From contig NZ_JAGVRK010000001.1 of the NCBI RefSeq assembly GCF_018283675.1, forward strand, positions 3,410,001 to 3,474,000: a stretch of DNA of 64,000 nt, in the 5' to 3' direction. How positions within the stretch are numbered: the first letter of the stretch is position 1; the number at the start of each line of letters is the position of its first letter. Source of the stretch: Metabacillus flavus. GTDB lineage: Bacteria; Bacillota; Bacilli; Bacillales; Bacillaceae. Positions 1 to 12,287 of this stretch are shown piece after piece. The notes under the pieces are model-generated. The model did no database searches and was not told where the DNA came from. It saw only the letters and a program-made list of their open reading frames with translations. The translations under genes were made by a program, and so were the position numbers.

Positions 1-4
1 ATAT

Positions 5-46
5 AAAACGTCTAAAACCCTTATTTTGGGGATTAGACGTTTTTTT
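5..46 (+). terminator. Rho-independent terminator of a gene left of the window
   Basis: An 11-bp perfect stem (5-15 with 33-43) is followed by a run of T. It probably ends a plus-strand gene that lies outside the window; the A-rich left side means it could also act on the minus strand. Confidence 0.75.
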
Positions 47-155
47 ACTTCAAGGTGCCAGACATACACGCACATGTGTATAAATGTGAATATTCGCCGA
101 TATAAAAGATGATAAGTTTGACTGTAATGAACTGAAGTAAAGCTGGAGGAAAAGT

Positions 156-1169
156 ATGAAATTTAGAGCGCATATATTGATTTTATTTAGCTTATTTTTA
201 ATATCCTATAGTTCAACTGACGTAAGTGCTCACAGTGGTAGGACTAACTCTTCTGGATGTCATAATAATCGTTCTACCGGTGGGTATCATTGCCATGGTG
301 GCTACGGAGATACAACTTCAAATGGAAGAAGTACAGTAGAGTCTTATAAAGATAGTGACCTTAACGGGGTAAATGATTCTTATCAGGACCTACAGGAAAT
401 TGGTATTAATATAGAGAACATGGGCTTTAAAGATGGAGAGCAAGATGCTGAATATGGTTCCTTCCAAGAAAATCCAAAAACTCCCGGAGAATTAAGCAAT
501 GCAGAATATGGATGGTACAAAGAGGGGTACAAAAAAGGGTACAAAACTAAAATAGATGGTATAGCGTATGAACAAGGATACCAAAAAGGACTTGGTTTTA
601 AGAGTACAATCACACCTGAGAAATTTGCCATTACATCAAAGGCGAAAGCCAAATTTAACAGTGGATATTTAAAAGGGCAGACAGAAAAATGGATATATAC
701 TGCTAAACTAGCAGCATCTGAATCTAAGCCGCTATCCTTACCAAAAGACCTGCCAAAAGATGTAACCAATTTGGCTAAAGACGCATACGAAAAAAGTCTT
801 TCAAATATAAAGAAAGAAGAAGAAGCTTATCAAGAAGGGTTATCTTCTGCTCGAAAAGAGGAAGATTACTCAGTTCCCACCAAATACGAAGGGCTTTCAG
901 CTCTCTATTATCAAAAAGGGTATTACACTATCTTTAATCAACTAATAAATATTAAGAATACAGCTCTAAAAGAAGGGTGGTCAGGGGAAAAATATAAAGT
1001 ACCAAGTGCAGCAGAAGAATATAATTTACAATACATCTATCAAAAATATTATGAAGAGGGTAAAAGAAAAAAGATTATAGATAAAATTTACAAAGTTGGA
1101 ATGATATTTTTAATTTTAGCATGCATTCTTTTTATTGTTTTCATCACTTACAAAATCAGGAAAAAATAA
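156..1169 (+). CDS. Secreted, C-terminally anchored YHYH-domain protein
   Basis: Encodes 337 aa. An N-terminal signal peptide (about residues 1-25) precedes a YHYH motif block at about 26-50 (HSGRT, GCH, GGYHCHGG), whose His and Cys residues suggest metal binding. Residues about 85-300 hold irregular Gly-Tyr repeats of the kind EGYxxGY and QGYQKG, mixed with charged helices. A single transmembrane segment at about 313-331 and a short basic tail end the protein, so most of it should be outside the membrane. The start has a good Shine-Dalgarno, TGGAGGA at 144-150. The gene is clearly AT-richer than the core genes to its right and stands alone beside the 3' end of ssrA, a common integration site. 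The function of this family is unknown; metal binding is inferred from the motif only. Confidence 0.8.
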   Translation: MKFRAHILILFSLFLISYSSTDVSAHSGRTNSSGCHNNRSTGGYHCHGGYGDTTSNGRSTVESYKDSDLNGVNDSYQDLQEIGINIENMGFKDGEQDAEYGSFQENPKTPGELSNAEYGWYKEGYKKGYKTKIDGIAYEQGYQKGLGFKSTITPEKFAITSKAKAKFNSGYLKGQTEKWIYTAKLAASESKPLSLPKDLPKDVTNLAKDAYEKSLSNIKKEEEAYQEGLSSARKEEDYSVPTKYEGLSALYYQKGYYTIFNQLINIKNTALKEGWSGEKYKVPSAAEEYNLQYIYQKYYEEGKRKKIIDKIYKVGMIFLILACILFIVFITYKIRKK

Positions 1170-1206
1170 AGCAGAAAAATGCTTTAAAGTAATATATTAT
1201 GCAAAA

Positions 1207-1236
1207 CAAAAGCCATGTAGTTTACGCTACATGGCT
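1207..1236 (-). terminator. Hairpin terminator on the minus strand
   Basis: A 10-bp perfect stem (1211-1220 with 1227-1236) is followed on the minus strand by TTTTGTTTTG. No minus-strand gene is visible immediately upstream other than ssrA, so it may be a second stop for that transcript or a relic. Confidence 0.6.
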
Positions 1237-1467
1237 CCCCGTACGATAGCTTCTCACACTCAACACCAAAAACTAAATAAAGAGAAGATTAACATCTTCA
1301 AAGAAATAGTATCAAATTCCCAAAAAATATCAATTTAGTCCTGGAAATAGAAAAACCATACATAGAACTTCTATGTATAAACTTTGATCTTATATTAGAG
1401 ACTATTTTAAAAGTGCATTTTATAGCGTACTTTTAGGCACACTTATATACCTAAACTTTATCTAAAC

Positions 1468-1505
1468 AAAAAGCATGATTGGTTAATTGACCAATCATGC
1501 TTTTT
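1468..1505. terminator. Bidirectional Rho-independent terminator downstream of ssrA
   Basis: A 16-bp perfect stem (1468-1483 with 1490-1505) carries T runs on both strands. It can terminate ssrA transcription on the minus strand and anything coming from the left on the plus strand. Confidence 0.8.
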
Positions 1506-1724
1506 CCTAATTATTAAAATTTAAGTATATTTTTTCCGAAGTTTTTTGAATCATAAAAATGCCTACTCAGCAATATTATGATTCAAGTCTCAGAACCGTT
1601 TCTAGAATCGAGAAATGGTATTTAAAGCATATAAATGTCACTGTTTTTTTAAAGCATAATCATGTAAAAAGACCTTTTTACGATTTAAGGTACACTATGT
1701 ATTTTTACCACCAAAATATGTATT

Positions 1725-2089
1725 TGGTGGAGACGGTGGGAGTCGAACCCACGTCCAGAAATATCGGCACTTAAGCGTCTACGAGCGTAGCTGGGATATT
1801 CGCATTTCGCTGCGCCGTATGCCTACCAGCAGGCGTCAGGGCAGCTAGTCTGATTGTTCTCTTCCTTCTCCCTCAGACGGCGAGATCCGGCGTAGCCCAC
1901 TTAGAGTGAGTCCCTTACCCTACCACATGGGCGATGGAGGGAGGAACCGCTATAAACTGTTGTTACGCAGCTACAGCGAGGTTGTTGTTAGTTTTGCCAG
2001 TTATTATTGGCGTTGGCGTTATTAACGAGCTCGCCGACTCGGCTCGCAACCTAAGCTCGAACTACCCCTGTCGAATCCGTAACGTCCCC
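1725..2089 (-). ncRNA. ssrA: tmRNA (one-piece ssrA), tag GKTNNNLAVAA
   Basis: The 5' end (GGGGACGTT, from 2089) pairs with the 3' end (CGTCTCC followed by ACCA, ending at 1725) to form the tRNA-like acceptor stem. The T-arm (GGGTTCGACTCCC on the minus strand) and the 5' ACGGATTCGACAGG element are typical of tmRNA. The resume codon is GGC at 1998 and the tag reads GKTNNNLAVAA followed by a stop at 1963-1965. tmRNA rescues stalled ribosomes and marks the nascent peptide for ClpXP and related proteases; clpP is also in this window. CCA is encoded. The genes for its partner SmpB and for RNase R, which degrades trans-translated mRNAs, lie directly upstream. Length 365 nt is normal for Bacillus. 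Confidence 0.97.
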
Positions 2090-2229
2090 ATATAAGAGTA
2101 AAAGCGATTAAGCTTTCATCCCAATAGGAATACGGGAAAGTCTGTTCAGGTCCTGGTTGAAGTCTGGCCGTCACAGAACAGGTGATAAGATAAGCTGTTG
2201 CTTATTCAGTTATCATCAGTACATGTTCT

Positions 2230-2257
2230 ATTATAACAAATATCCTGCATAAAGCAA
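2230..2257 (-). promoter_or_regulatory. Sigma-A promoter of ssrA
   Basis: On the minus strand: -35 TTGCTT at 2257-2252, 16-bp spacer, -10 TATAAT at 2235-2230, with an extended TG one base upstream of the -10. Transcription would start near 2222, giving a roughly 130-nt 5' leader to be trimmed to the mature tmRNA end at 2089. Confidence 0.7.
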
Positions 2258-2364
2258 TTGTAAAATAATGTTTATCTTCTGCTTCTGCGGAAGACGAATA
2301 CGGCGCTCAGGATTAGCACAGCCGCTATTCCAAAGTATACGATGGACACAAAATCACACTCTCA

Positions 2365-2832
2365 TTAGTCTTTTTGGCGGTCGCGGAAGGCACGCTCGAT
2401 ATCTCGTTTTGCTTCTTTCTTTTTCAAATCTTCCCGCTTATCATATTTCTTTTTCCCTTTTCCGAGTCCGACTAAAACCTTTGCGAAACCATTTTTCAAA
2501 TAAATTTTCAATGGAACGAGCGCATAGCCGTCTTCTTTTGTAAGGCCAATCAGTTTGCTGATCTCGCTTTTATGGAGCAGCAGCTTCCTCGTTCTAAGCG
2601 GATCATGATTGTAGCGGTTCCCCTGCTCATACGGACTAACGTGCATGTTGTGGACATACAGCTCGCCTGCTTGAATTCTGGCAAAGGAATCTTTTAAATT
2701 GACTCTTCCTGCACGGATGGCTTTAATTTCTGTTCCCTGAAGCACAATACCGGCTTCGTATGTTTCTTCTATAAAATAATCGTGGTTGGCTTTTTTGTTC
2801 TGCGCCAGCACTTTTCCTGTTCCTTTTGGCAT
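2365..2832 (-). CDS. smpB: SsrA-binding protein SmpB
   Basis: Encodes 155 aa, the usual length. SmpB binds the tRNA-like domain of tmRNA and takes it to stalled ribosomes. Visible hallmarks are the N-terminal [10 protein letters not shown] segment, the [17 protein letters not shown] core of the OB-fold, and a basic C-terminal tail ([18 protein letters not shown]) that enters the mRNA channel. The start at 2832 is preceded by a GAGAGGGG Shine-Dalgarno. It lies 90 bases after rnr and about 275 bases before mature ssrA, the standard Bacillus order secG-est-rnr-smpB-ssrA. Confidence 0.97.
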   Translation of the reverse strand: MPKGTGKVLAQNKKANHDYFIEETYEAGIVLQGTEIKAIRAGRVNLKDSFARIQAGELYVHNMHVSPYEQGNRYNHDPLRTRKLLLHKSEISKLIGLTKEDGYALVPLKIYLKNGFAKVLVGLGKGKKKYDKREDLKKKEAKRDIERAFRDRQKD

Positions 2833-2922
2833 GTGAAACCCCTCTCAAGCATCAATATTCTCTCTATTTTACCACGGCTGAAATCAAGCGGGAAGGGCGA
2901 TGCCCGGCACCGCCCCTACCCG

Positions 2923-5271
2923 TTATCGCTTCTTTTTCTTCCGTTTTGCCTTTGGCGCATTATCAAACGTCTTTTTCTTTTTCTTCTTAGGTCCGCGGGT
3001 TGACCAGCCATCTTCTGCTGATCCGCTTCTTTCACGGGGGCCGGAGCCTCTTTCTCTTTCTTTCGTTGTTTTCTTGCGCCCCTGACCGGCACTGATGGAC
3101 TTGGGAGCATCCTTGACCGGACGTCTTCTGGTTCCCTTCATGCCGACAATTTCGAAGTCAATGGCACGCTCATCCTTATTCACATTGACTACACGAACGG
3201 TTATTTCATCCCCGATGCGGTAAACGTTAGCTGTACGTTCCCCAATCATTGCATAGGTGCGTTCATCATAGCGGTAATAATCATCGGTCATATAGCTGAC
3301 ATGAACAAGTCCTTCAATTGTGTTCGGCAGCTCAATGAACATTCCGAAGTTTGTTACGGAACTGATAATTCCATCGTACTCTTCGCCGATTTTATCCAGC
3401 ATGTATTCCGATTTTTTCAGGTCATCGGTTTCACGCTCAGCTTCTACAGCCCTGCGTTCCATATTGGAAGCCTGCTCAGCAATAACCGGGAGCTTTTCCG
3501 CCCATTTTTGCTTCGTATCTTCTCCTGTTTTGCCCTCAATTAGATAAGTACGAATTAAACGGTGAACAATTAAATCCGGGTAACGGCGAATCGGTGAAGT
3601 GAAATGAGTATAGAACTCGGTTGACAATCCGAAGTGGCCAAGGCTCTCAGGATCATACTTTGCCTGTTTCATTGATCGAAGCATAACGGTAGAAACAACC
3701 ATCTCTTCCGGCTGTCCTTTCACTTCTTCAAGAATCTGCTGAAGGGCGCGCGGATGAATTTCGTTTCCAGTTCCCTTCACGCTGTAACCGAAATTCGTGA
3801 TGAATTCCAGGAAGCGCTGCAGCTTGCCTTCATTGGGATCCTCATGAATACGGTATATGAACGGGACTTTCATCCAGTGGAAGTGCTCTGCTACTGTTTC
3901 ATTGGCAAGAAGCATAAACTCTTCAATCAGACGTTCAGCAACACCGCGTTCGCGAAGCTCGACATCGTAAGGCTTTCCTTCCTTATCTACGAGAACTTTT
4001 GCCTCTTTAAAATCAAAATCAATGGCGCCGCGGTTCATACGCTTTGTTCTTAAAACTTGAGCAAGCTCTGCCATTTTTTCGAACATCGGCACAAGCGGTT
4101 CATACTTTCCTCGAACCTTTTCGTCCCCTTCAAGAATGCTGTTTACGTCGCTGTATGTCATTCGTTCCGTCGTCTTAATTACACTTTGGAAAATTTCATG
4201 ATGAACGACGTCACCGTTTTCATCCACTTCCATATCACATGAAAGAGTGAGCCGGTCTACTTTTGGATTTAAGGAGCACAGACCGTTGGAAAGTCTATGA
4301 GGAATCATTGGGATAACCCGATCGACTAAGTAAACACTCGTTCCGCGATCCAGCGCCTCAACATCGATTGGTGAATTCTCTGTAACATAATGGCTGACAT
4401 CTGCAATATGAACACCCAATTTGTAGTGGCCGTTTTCAAGCTTCGTCACAGTTACCGCATCATCCAAATCTTTTGCATCTGCACCATCTATCGTAACGAT
4501 GGTTTCGTTTCTAAGGTCACGGCGGCCTTTGTAGTCCGCTTCATCAATTTCATCAGGAACATCATTCGCCTGCTTGAGAACATCCGGCGAGAAGCCTCCT
4601 GGAAGTCCGTGCTTATGAATGACGGAAAGAATATCAACCCCGGGGTCATTTTTGTGCCCGAGAATTTGAATAACCTCCCCTTCAGCACTCATCCGGCCCT
4701 CTGGATACGTAGTGATCTTTACGACTACCTTATGGCCCTCTACAGCTCCGTTTGAAGCATCTTTTGGAATGAAAATATCATTGGCGATCTTTTTATCATC
4801 GGCAATCACAAAGCCGAAATTCCTGCTCTCCGTATAAGTCCCTACGACCTCTTTCATGCCGCGGTCTAAAATCCGGATGATCGTACCTTCTTTTCTGGCG
4901 CCTGATGAACTTGAGCTCACACGCACAAGCACCGTGTCGCCGTGCATAGCATTGCCAAGTTCATTTGGCGGGATAAATATGTCATCATCTGCCGGGTCTT
5001 CAGTTACAGCAAAGGCAAAGCCCTTGGCATGACCGGACAATTTCGCCTTCACTAAGTTCATCTTTTCAGGCAGGCCATAACGATTGCTCCGCGTGCGGAC
5101 AACAAGGCCCTGCTCTTCCATATGTACAAGAGCTTTGACAAAATCTCTGAAAACATCCGCTTCCCCTACTCCAAATGCATCCTCCAGCTCCTGGATTGTA
5201 AGCGGCTTGTATGCTTCATCCCGCATAAATGACAGCAGGCGGTCAACGTGTTTCTGTATATCCTGGTTCAA
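2923..5271 (-). CDS. rnr: Ribonuclease R
   Basis: Encodes 782 aa, matching the Bacillus family length. RNase R is a processive 3'-5' exoribonuclease that degrades structured RNA, including mRNAs released by trans-translation. Domain order: N-terminal winged helix (about 1-65, [13 protein letters not shown]), two cold-shock domains, the RNB catalytic domain with the metal-binding run [12 protein letters not shown] and HIADVSHYV, an S1 domain ([16 protein letters not shown]) and a lysine-rich tail that ends in KRKKKKR and probably aids RNA binding. It is followed by smpB and preceded by the esterase gene 25 bases upstream, so the cluster is probably cotranscribed from secG. Confidence 0.97.
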   Translation of the reverse strand: MNQDIQKHVDRLLSFMRDEAYKPLTIQELEDAFGVGEADVFRDFVKALVHMEEQGLVVRTRSNRYGLPEKMNLVKAKLSGHAKGFAFAVTEDPADDDIFIPPNELGNAMHGDTVLVRVSSSSSGARKEGTIIRILDRGMKEVVGTYTESRNFGFVIADDKKIANDIFIPKDASNGAVEGHKVVVKITTYPEGRMSAEGEVIQILGHKNDPGVDILSVIHKHGLPGGFSPDVLKQANDVPDEIDEADYKGRRDLRNETIVTIDGADAKDLDDAVTVTKLENGHYKLGVHIADVSHYVTENSPIDVEALDRGTSVYLVDRVIPMIPHRLSNGLCSLNPKVDRLTLSCDMEVDENGDVVHHEIFQSVIKTTERMTYSDVNSILEGDEKVRGKYEPLVPMFEKMAELAQVLRTKRMNRGAIDFDFKEAKVLVDKEGKPYDVELRERGVAERLIEEFMLLANETVAEHFHWMKVPFIYRIHEDPNEGKLQRFLEFITNFGYSVKGTGNEIHPRALQQILEEVKGQPEEMVVSTVMLRSMKQAKYDPESLGHFGLSTEFYTHFTSPIRRYPDLIVHRLIRTYLIEGKTGEDTKQKWAEKLPVIAEQASNMERRAVEAERETDDLKKSEYMLDKIGEEYDGIISSVTNFGMFIELPNTIEGLVHVSYMTDDYYRYDERTYAMIGERTANVYRIGDEITVRVVNVNKDERAIDFEIVGMKGTRRRPVKDAPKSISAGQGRKKTTKERERGSGPRERSGSAEDGWSTRGPKKKKKKTFDNAPKAKRKKKKR

Positions 5272-5295
5272 CTAAATCCCTCCTTTGTTTGTGGC

Positions 5296-6036
5296 TTACC
5301 AGTCCAGCTTTTCCAGAAACTCATATACATCCTGGTGGACCTGATCTTTTTCTTTATCAAGGGTAATAACGTGTCCGGAATTTTCATACCACTTTAGCTG
5401 CTTTACATCCGATTCCACTTCATCATGAATAATGTTTGCACTATCTGTATTAATCATGTGATCATGGCGTGCCTGAACAACGAAGGCCGGCGAGTAAATC
5501 ATATCGACGTTCTTGCGGACATCGGCTATCAGCTCCTGCAAGCCTTTTAAGGTGCCCATAGGAGTTTTCTCGAACTCTTTCATCTCTTCCTCTATTTGAT
5601 CAGGCTTTTTCTCTTCGAATTTTTTATAGTTGCGTGCATACTCCAAAACACCCTGATACATGACTTCCTCACTCTTTATGTACATAGGTGCACACATGGT
5701 CACGATACCCTTTACTGGTACAGTGTAACCCAGTTTCAAGGAAAATACCCCGCCCAGCGATAAACCTCCGACCGCAATTTGTTCATAGCCCTTTTCCTTA
5801 AGGAATTCATACCCTTCCATAACGTCCTTCCACCAGTCTTCCGGTCCTGTATGAACCAGCTCTTCCGGCGGCACGCCATGGCCCTTATATTGAGGAGCAT
5901 GGCACGTATAGCCCCGCTCATTCAAGTATCTTCCAAGCATTCTGACATCTGCCGTATTTCCTGTAAACCCATGCAGAAGCAAGACTGCTTTTTCTCCGCC
6001 TTCAAAGAAAAAAGGCTTAGGCATCACTTTTCTCAT
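5296..6036 (-). CDS. est: Carboxylesterase of the Est30/YvaK type
   Basis: Encodes 246 aa with an alpha/beta-hydrolase fold. The oxyanion motif LLLHGFTGN is at about 19-27, the nucleophile is Ser93 in GLSLGG, and Asp192 (QARHDH) and His222 (NSGHVI) complete a triad spaced as in Geobacillus Est30. Such enzymes hydrolyse short to medium acyl esters and act in the cytosol; no signal peptide is present. It lies between secG and rnr as in B. subtilis (yvaK). The physiological substrate is unknown. Confidence 0.92.
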   Translation of the reverse strand: MRKVMPKPFFFEGGEKAVLLLHGFTGNTADVRMLGRYLNERGYTCHAPQYKGHGVPPEELVHTGPEDWWKDVMEGYEFLKEKGYEQIAVGGLSLGGVFSLKLGYTVPVKGIVTMCAPMYIKSEEVMYQGVLEYARNYKKFEEKKPDQIEEEMKEFEKTPMGTLKGLQELIADVRKNVDMIYSPAFVVQARHDHMINTDSANIIHDEVESDVKQLKWYENSGHVITLDKEKDQVHQDVYEFLEKLDW

Positions 6037-6432
6037 AGCTAAATCTCCTTCTTTACTCGTTGTCTATTTCATGCTAAGACCCTATATGTATTCTCCCTTA
6101 ACTCCCTCTTTTCTATTTAAACAAACGTTTGGGGAAAAGAAAAGCGCAGGGCGTTCTCGAGGAGGATGTTCTGCAGAGTGCTCTATGTTTTCAGGGGTGA
6201 AGTCTTATTGCTGATGGATCAATTTGAATATGCCGCTGCCGAAAAAGAGCTTACATTTAAAAAAGGTCCAGATTTTACTTGTATGAAGTTCTGAAAGCTG
6301 GTTCCAGCGATATTTCGGCGATTTCTTCATTATATCGGCGAAAACAAGGGGGAAATCGATTTTTCGGGAGATTTCGACAGTTATTTTGCAGGAGGTCACA
6401 CTTTGATTGCGGGGAACGGCAAGCTGGCGGGA
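6037..6432. other. Gap between est and secG, no gene
   Basis: No frame here has a credible ribosome binding site and family resemblance. The stretch 6310-6380 contains loosely repeated TCGGCGA and TCGAT words about 20 bases apart, which may be a decayed copy of the 21-bp minisatellite seen at 6861-6965. Confidence 0.5.
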
Positions 6433-6464
6433 AAATTAAAAAGAGGCCTGCACTCAGACCTCTT
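6433..6464 (-). terminator. Terminator of secG
   Basis: A 10-bp stem with one G-T pair (6441-6450 with 6455-6464) and a 4-base loop is followed on the minus strand by a T-rich run. It lies eight bases past the secG stop codon. Confidence 0.8.
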
Positions 6465-6471
6465 CCGCATC

Positions 6472-6705
6472 TTATAGGTTAAAGTAGGAAATTGCAATGG
6501 TAAGAACAAAGAAAACTACAGATAAAACCACAGTAATCCGGTGAAGAATCAAGTCAAGACCGCGGGCTTTTTGCTTTCCGAAAAGCTGCTCCGCTCCGCC
6601 TGAGATTGCTCCGGATAAACCAGTGCTTTTACTGGATTGCAATAATACTACTGTAATAAGTGCAAGGCATGTAATAATCAACAGAACAATTAACAAGGTA
6701 TGCAT
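6472..6705 (-). CDS. secG: Preprotein translocase subunit SecG
   Basis: Encodes 77 aa with two transmembrane helices (about 2-22 and 51-75) joined by a polar loop holding the SecG signature [21 protein letters not shown]. SecG is the accessory subunit of the SecYEG channel and assists SecA-driven export. The start has an AGGAGGTG Shine-Dalgarno. It heads the secG-est-rnr-smpB-ssrA cluster, though a terminator separates it from est. Confidence 0.96.
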   Translation of the reverse strand: MHTLLIVLLIITCLALITVVLLQSSKSTGLSGAISGGAEQLFGKQKARGLDLILHRITVVLSVVFFVLTIAISYFNL

Positions 6706-6860
6706 GTACTACACCTCCTGAAACGCGTTTGCATTGGTTTAAATGTACCATATGGAGGGGGTTAAAACAATAGTGCTTACCTGCTTGCGGCAATTTTTTC
6801 TAAAACCCAAGTGCTTACGGTTAAATGCTTGCGTGCAGTAATCATTTACCGGTAAATCTG

Positions 6861-6965
6861 TGTCCATTACGGGCGTTCGTTTGTCGATTACGGGCAAAAA
6901 CGTGTCGATTACGGGCGTTCGTTTGTCGATTACGGGCAAAAACGTGTCGATTACGGGCAGTACGA
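6861..6965. repeat. 21-bp minisatellite, five tandem units
   Basis: The core TGTCGATTACGGGC (first copy TGTCC) begins at 6861, 6882, 6903, 6924 and 6945, a constant 21-bp period. The seven bases after the core alternate between GTTCGTT and AAAAACG in the first four units. It lies between secG and the LD-carboxypeptidase gene. A related array is at 57215-57318. Frames through it only read out the period and are not genes. Confidence 0.9.
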
Positions 6966-7031
6966 CCAAATGCGACAACATTTTCCTGTCCCAATCCAGT
7001 AAAATAGCAATAACCAAGGAGGCAGATGCCA

Positions 7032-8045
7032 ATGATACGATATCCTCATTTAACAAAAGCAGCTGCCATAGGGGTAACCGCTCCCTCATCCGGAGTACCT
7101 GAGGAGCTGCATGACTTAGTCAGACTTGCTTCAAGCCGCTTGGAAAAGAAAGGCTTCAGCATTGTGTTAGGGGAAACGGTTTGGACTCAGGATAAGGCAA
7201 AATCAGCACCAGCCAAAGTAAGGGCAGCTGAATTCATGGAAATGATGCAAAGCGATCAGATTGGCTTGATTATTCCTCCATGGGGCGGAGAGCTCCTTAT
7301 TGAAGTATTGGAATATATAGATTTCAGCAAAATAGCGCCAAAATGGATATTAGGTTATTCCGATTTAAGTGTCCTGCTGCTTGCTATTACCCTGAAAACA
7401 GGGATTGCTACTGCTCATGGAACGAATCTGATCGACTTACGAGGGGAATATTCAGATGAAACGACCGCTAAGTGGGAGTCTGTCCTGGCAGCTAATACAG
7501 GGGAAGCGATTCTTCAGCATTCTTCTTCCAGCTATCAAAAAGAATGGAATCATTCGAACCCCTCTCCTTGTGTCTTCCATTTGAGTGAAAGGACTGAGTG
7601 GAAAACGGTTTCCAAAACTCATGAAAAAATTCAAGGCAGACTGCTTGGCGGCTGCATTGATGTGATCCGGCACTTAATAGGTACACCTTATGGAGACTTA
7701 GCCAGTTTCCAAAAGTATATCAGCAATGAACCGATTCTCTGGTATTTGGAGAATTGTGAGCTTTCCACGACGGACTTGCGAAGATCGCTTCTTCAAATGA
7801 AACTGGCCGGGTGGTTTCAAAACTGTTCAGGCATTATGTTCGGGAGAAGCGCAGCTAATGAGCCGGTGGATGGCTATACAGCAGAGGATATATATCAGGA
7901 GATTTCTGAAGAGCTGCAAATACCTGTCATATATGATATCGACTGCGGGCATGTCCCTCCGCAAATTACGTTTATAAATGGGGCATATGCTGAAGTTGAA
8001 GCAAGCAATGGCAAAGGATGGATCAAACAGATGTTCAAACCATAA
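7032..8045 (+). CDS. S66 peptidase, LD-carboxypeptidase / MccF-like
   Basis: Encodes 337 aa from ATG 7032. An ATG six bases earlier (7026) is in frame but lies only three bases from the AAGGAGG Shine-Dalgarno at 7016-7022, so 7032 is preferred. The S66 nucleophile is Ser110 in GYSD, followed by AHGTN, a middle LGGCIDVI element, and the C-terminal acidic and His residues (LENCE; DCGHVPPQ) expected for the Ser-Glu-His triad. Family members cleave the L,D bond of murein tetrapeptides in the cytosol during cell-wall recycling, or inactivate peptide antibiotics such as microcin C. Which role applies cannot be told from sequence. It is monocistronic and convergent with eno. Confidence 0.88.
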   Translation: MIRYPHLTKAAAIGVTAPSSGVPEELHDLVRLASSRLEKKGFSIVLGETVWTQDKAKSAPAKVRAAEFMEMMQSDQIGLIIPPWGGELLIEVLEYIDFSKIAPKWILGYSDLSVLLLAITLKTGIATAHGTNLIDLRGEYSDETTAKWESVLAANTGEAILQHSSSSYQKEWNHSNPSPCVFHLSERTEWKTVSKTHEKIQGRLLGGCIDVIRHLIGTPYGDLASFQKYISNEPILWYLENCELSTTDLRRSLLQMKLAGWFQNCSGIMFGRSAANEPVDGYTAEDIYQEISEELQIPVIYDIDCGHVPPQITFINGAYAEVEASNGKGWIKQMFKP

Positions 8046-8080
8046 AAAAAGCCCCCTATCAGTAGATAGAGGGCTTTCTC
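8043..8080. terminator. Bidirectional terminator between the LD-carboxypeptidase and eno
   Basis: A 10-bp perfect GC-rich stem (8051-8060 with 8065-8074) has seven T on the minus-strand side and a T-rich run on the plus side. It ends the glycolytic operon after eno and the convergent plus-strand gene. Confidence 0.9.
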
Positions 8081-8096
8081 ATTTTATTCACAAACC

Positions 8097-9392
<1,296 letters not shown>

Positions 9393-9421
9393 TTAATTTC
9401 TCTCCTTTGAGTTGAAAGATT

Positions 9422-11720
<2,299 letters not shown>

Positions 11721-11773
11721 TCATGTTAAAAGGTCTTAAGGCTGCGCACACAGCCTTCTTGCTTTTTTGCTTC

Positions 11774-11951
11774 GTTAAAACTTGGCTGTTGATTTCTGCT
11801 GCAGGCGTTCGCTTTCCGCGGGGCGGGCGGTGAGCCTCCTCCTGGCTTCGCCACTGCGGGGTCTCACCTGTCCCGCTGCTCCCGCAGGAGTCTCACGCCT
11901 TCCGCTCCAATCAACAGGTGTTCAAAATCAAAACCATGATCTAACAAAGCC
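11774..11951. repeat. About 175-bp hairpin repeat element, copy 1
   Basis: The element is flanked by inner inverted ends (CTGTTGATT near the left, AATCAACAG near the right) and contains GC-rich words such as GGTGAGCCTCCTCCT, ACTGCGGGGTCTCAC and GTCCCGCTGCTC. A second copy at 25292-25470 shares these words in the same order. It carries no reading frame with a start and ribosome site and looks like a non-autonomous, MITE-like element of a kind I recall from many Bacillaceae genomes. It sits inside the pgk-tpiA gap. Confidence 0.8.
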
Positions 11952-11979
11952 TACTTTTAAAAAGTTGCTGAAGGTTTTA

Positions 11980-12069
11980 GAGGCCTGCAGGATGAAGGTC
12001 AGTTCTGTGTTGCGGCAGGACGCCGCGCTTTTAGCAGAACTTCCTTAATCCAAGGCGCTTCCGCTTTTC
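11980..12069. repeat. 90-bp direct repeat, copy A
   Basis: Bases 11980-12069 are identical to 12198-12287 over 90 bp by direct reading. The right end reads CAAGGCGCTTCCGCTTTTC. Confidence 0.95.
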
Positions 12070-12099
12070 AACATCGGTAATTTTTTATACCGGGTATAC

Positions 12100-12287
12100 G
12101 TTGTCTAGCTCCAGCGCCTAGGCCCTCGAGGTCATAAGCCACTCAACCTACGGAAGGAAAGATCGCCTTCCTTCGGCTGATTGCCTTATGCTTGTCGGAG
12201 GCCTGCAGGATGAAGGTCAGTTCTGTGTTGCGGCAGGACGCCGCGCTTTTAGCAGAACTTCCTTAATCCAAGGCGCTTCCGCTTTTC
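12100..12287. repeat. Bacillaceae hairpin repeat containing 90-bp copy B
   Basis: The element begins TTGTCTAGCTCCAGCGCC near 12100 and ends CAAGGCGCTTCCGCTTTTC at 12287. Its halves are partly complementary (AGCGCC with GGCGCT, CATAAG with CTTATG, GGAAGG with CCTTCC), so it can fold into a long stem. Bases 12198-12287 repeat 11980-12069 exactly. It ends on the base next to the pgk stop codon (12288-12290). Confidence 0.85.

Larger units (their letters stand above)
1170..1724. other. AT-rich gap without a supported gene
   Basis: Apart from the two hairpin terminators, this 555-base stretch between the YHYH gene and ssrA shows no reading frame with a ribosome binding site or family resemblance. 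A short frame that runs into the ssrA 3' end is not believable because it overlaps the RNA gene. Confidence 0.6.

Noticed and set aside
1559-1774. Small gene running into ssrA
   Set aside because: It overlaps the tmRNA 3' end and has no ribosome binding site.
6739-7102. Repetitive small proteins across the 21-bp minisatellite
   Set aside because: The period is a multiple of three, so frames stay open on both strands; none has a ribosome site or family resemblance.
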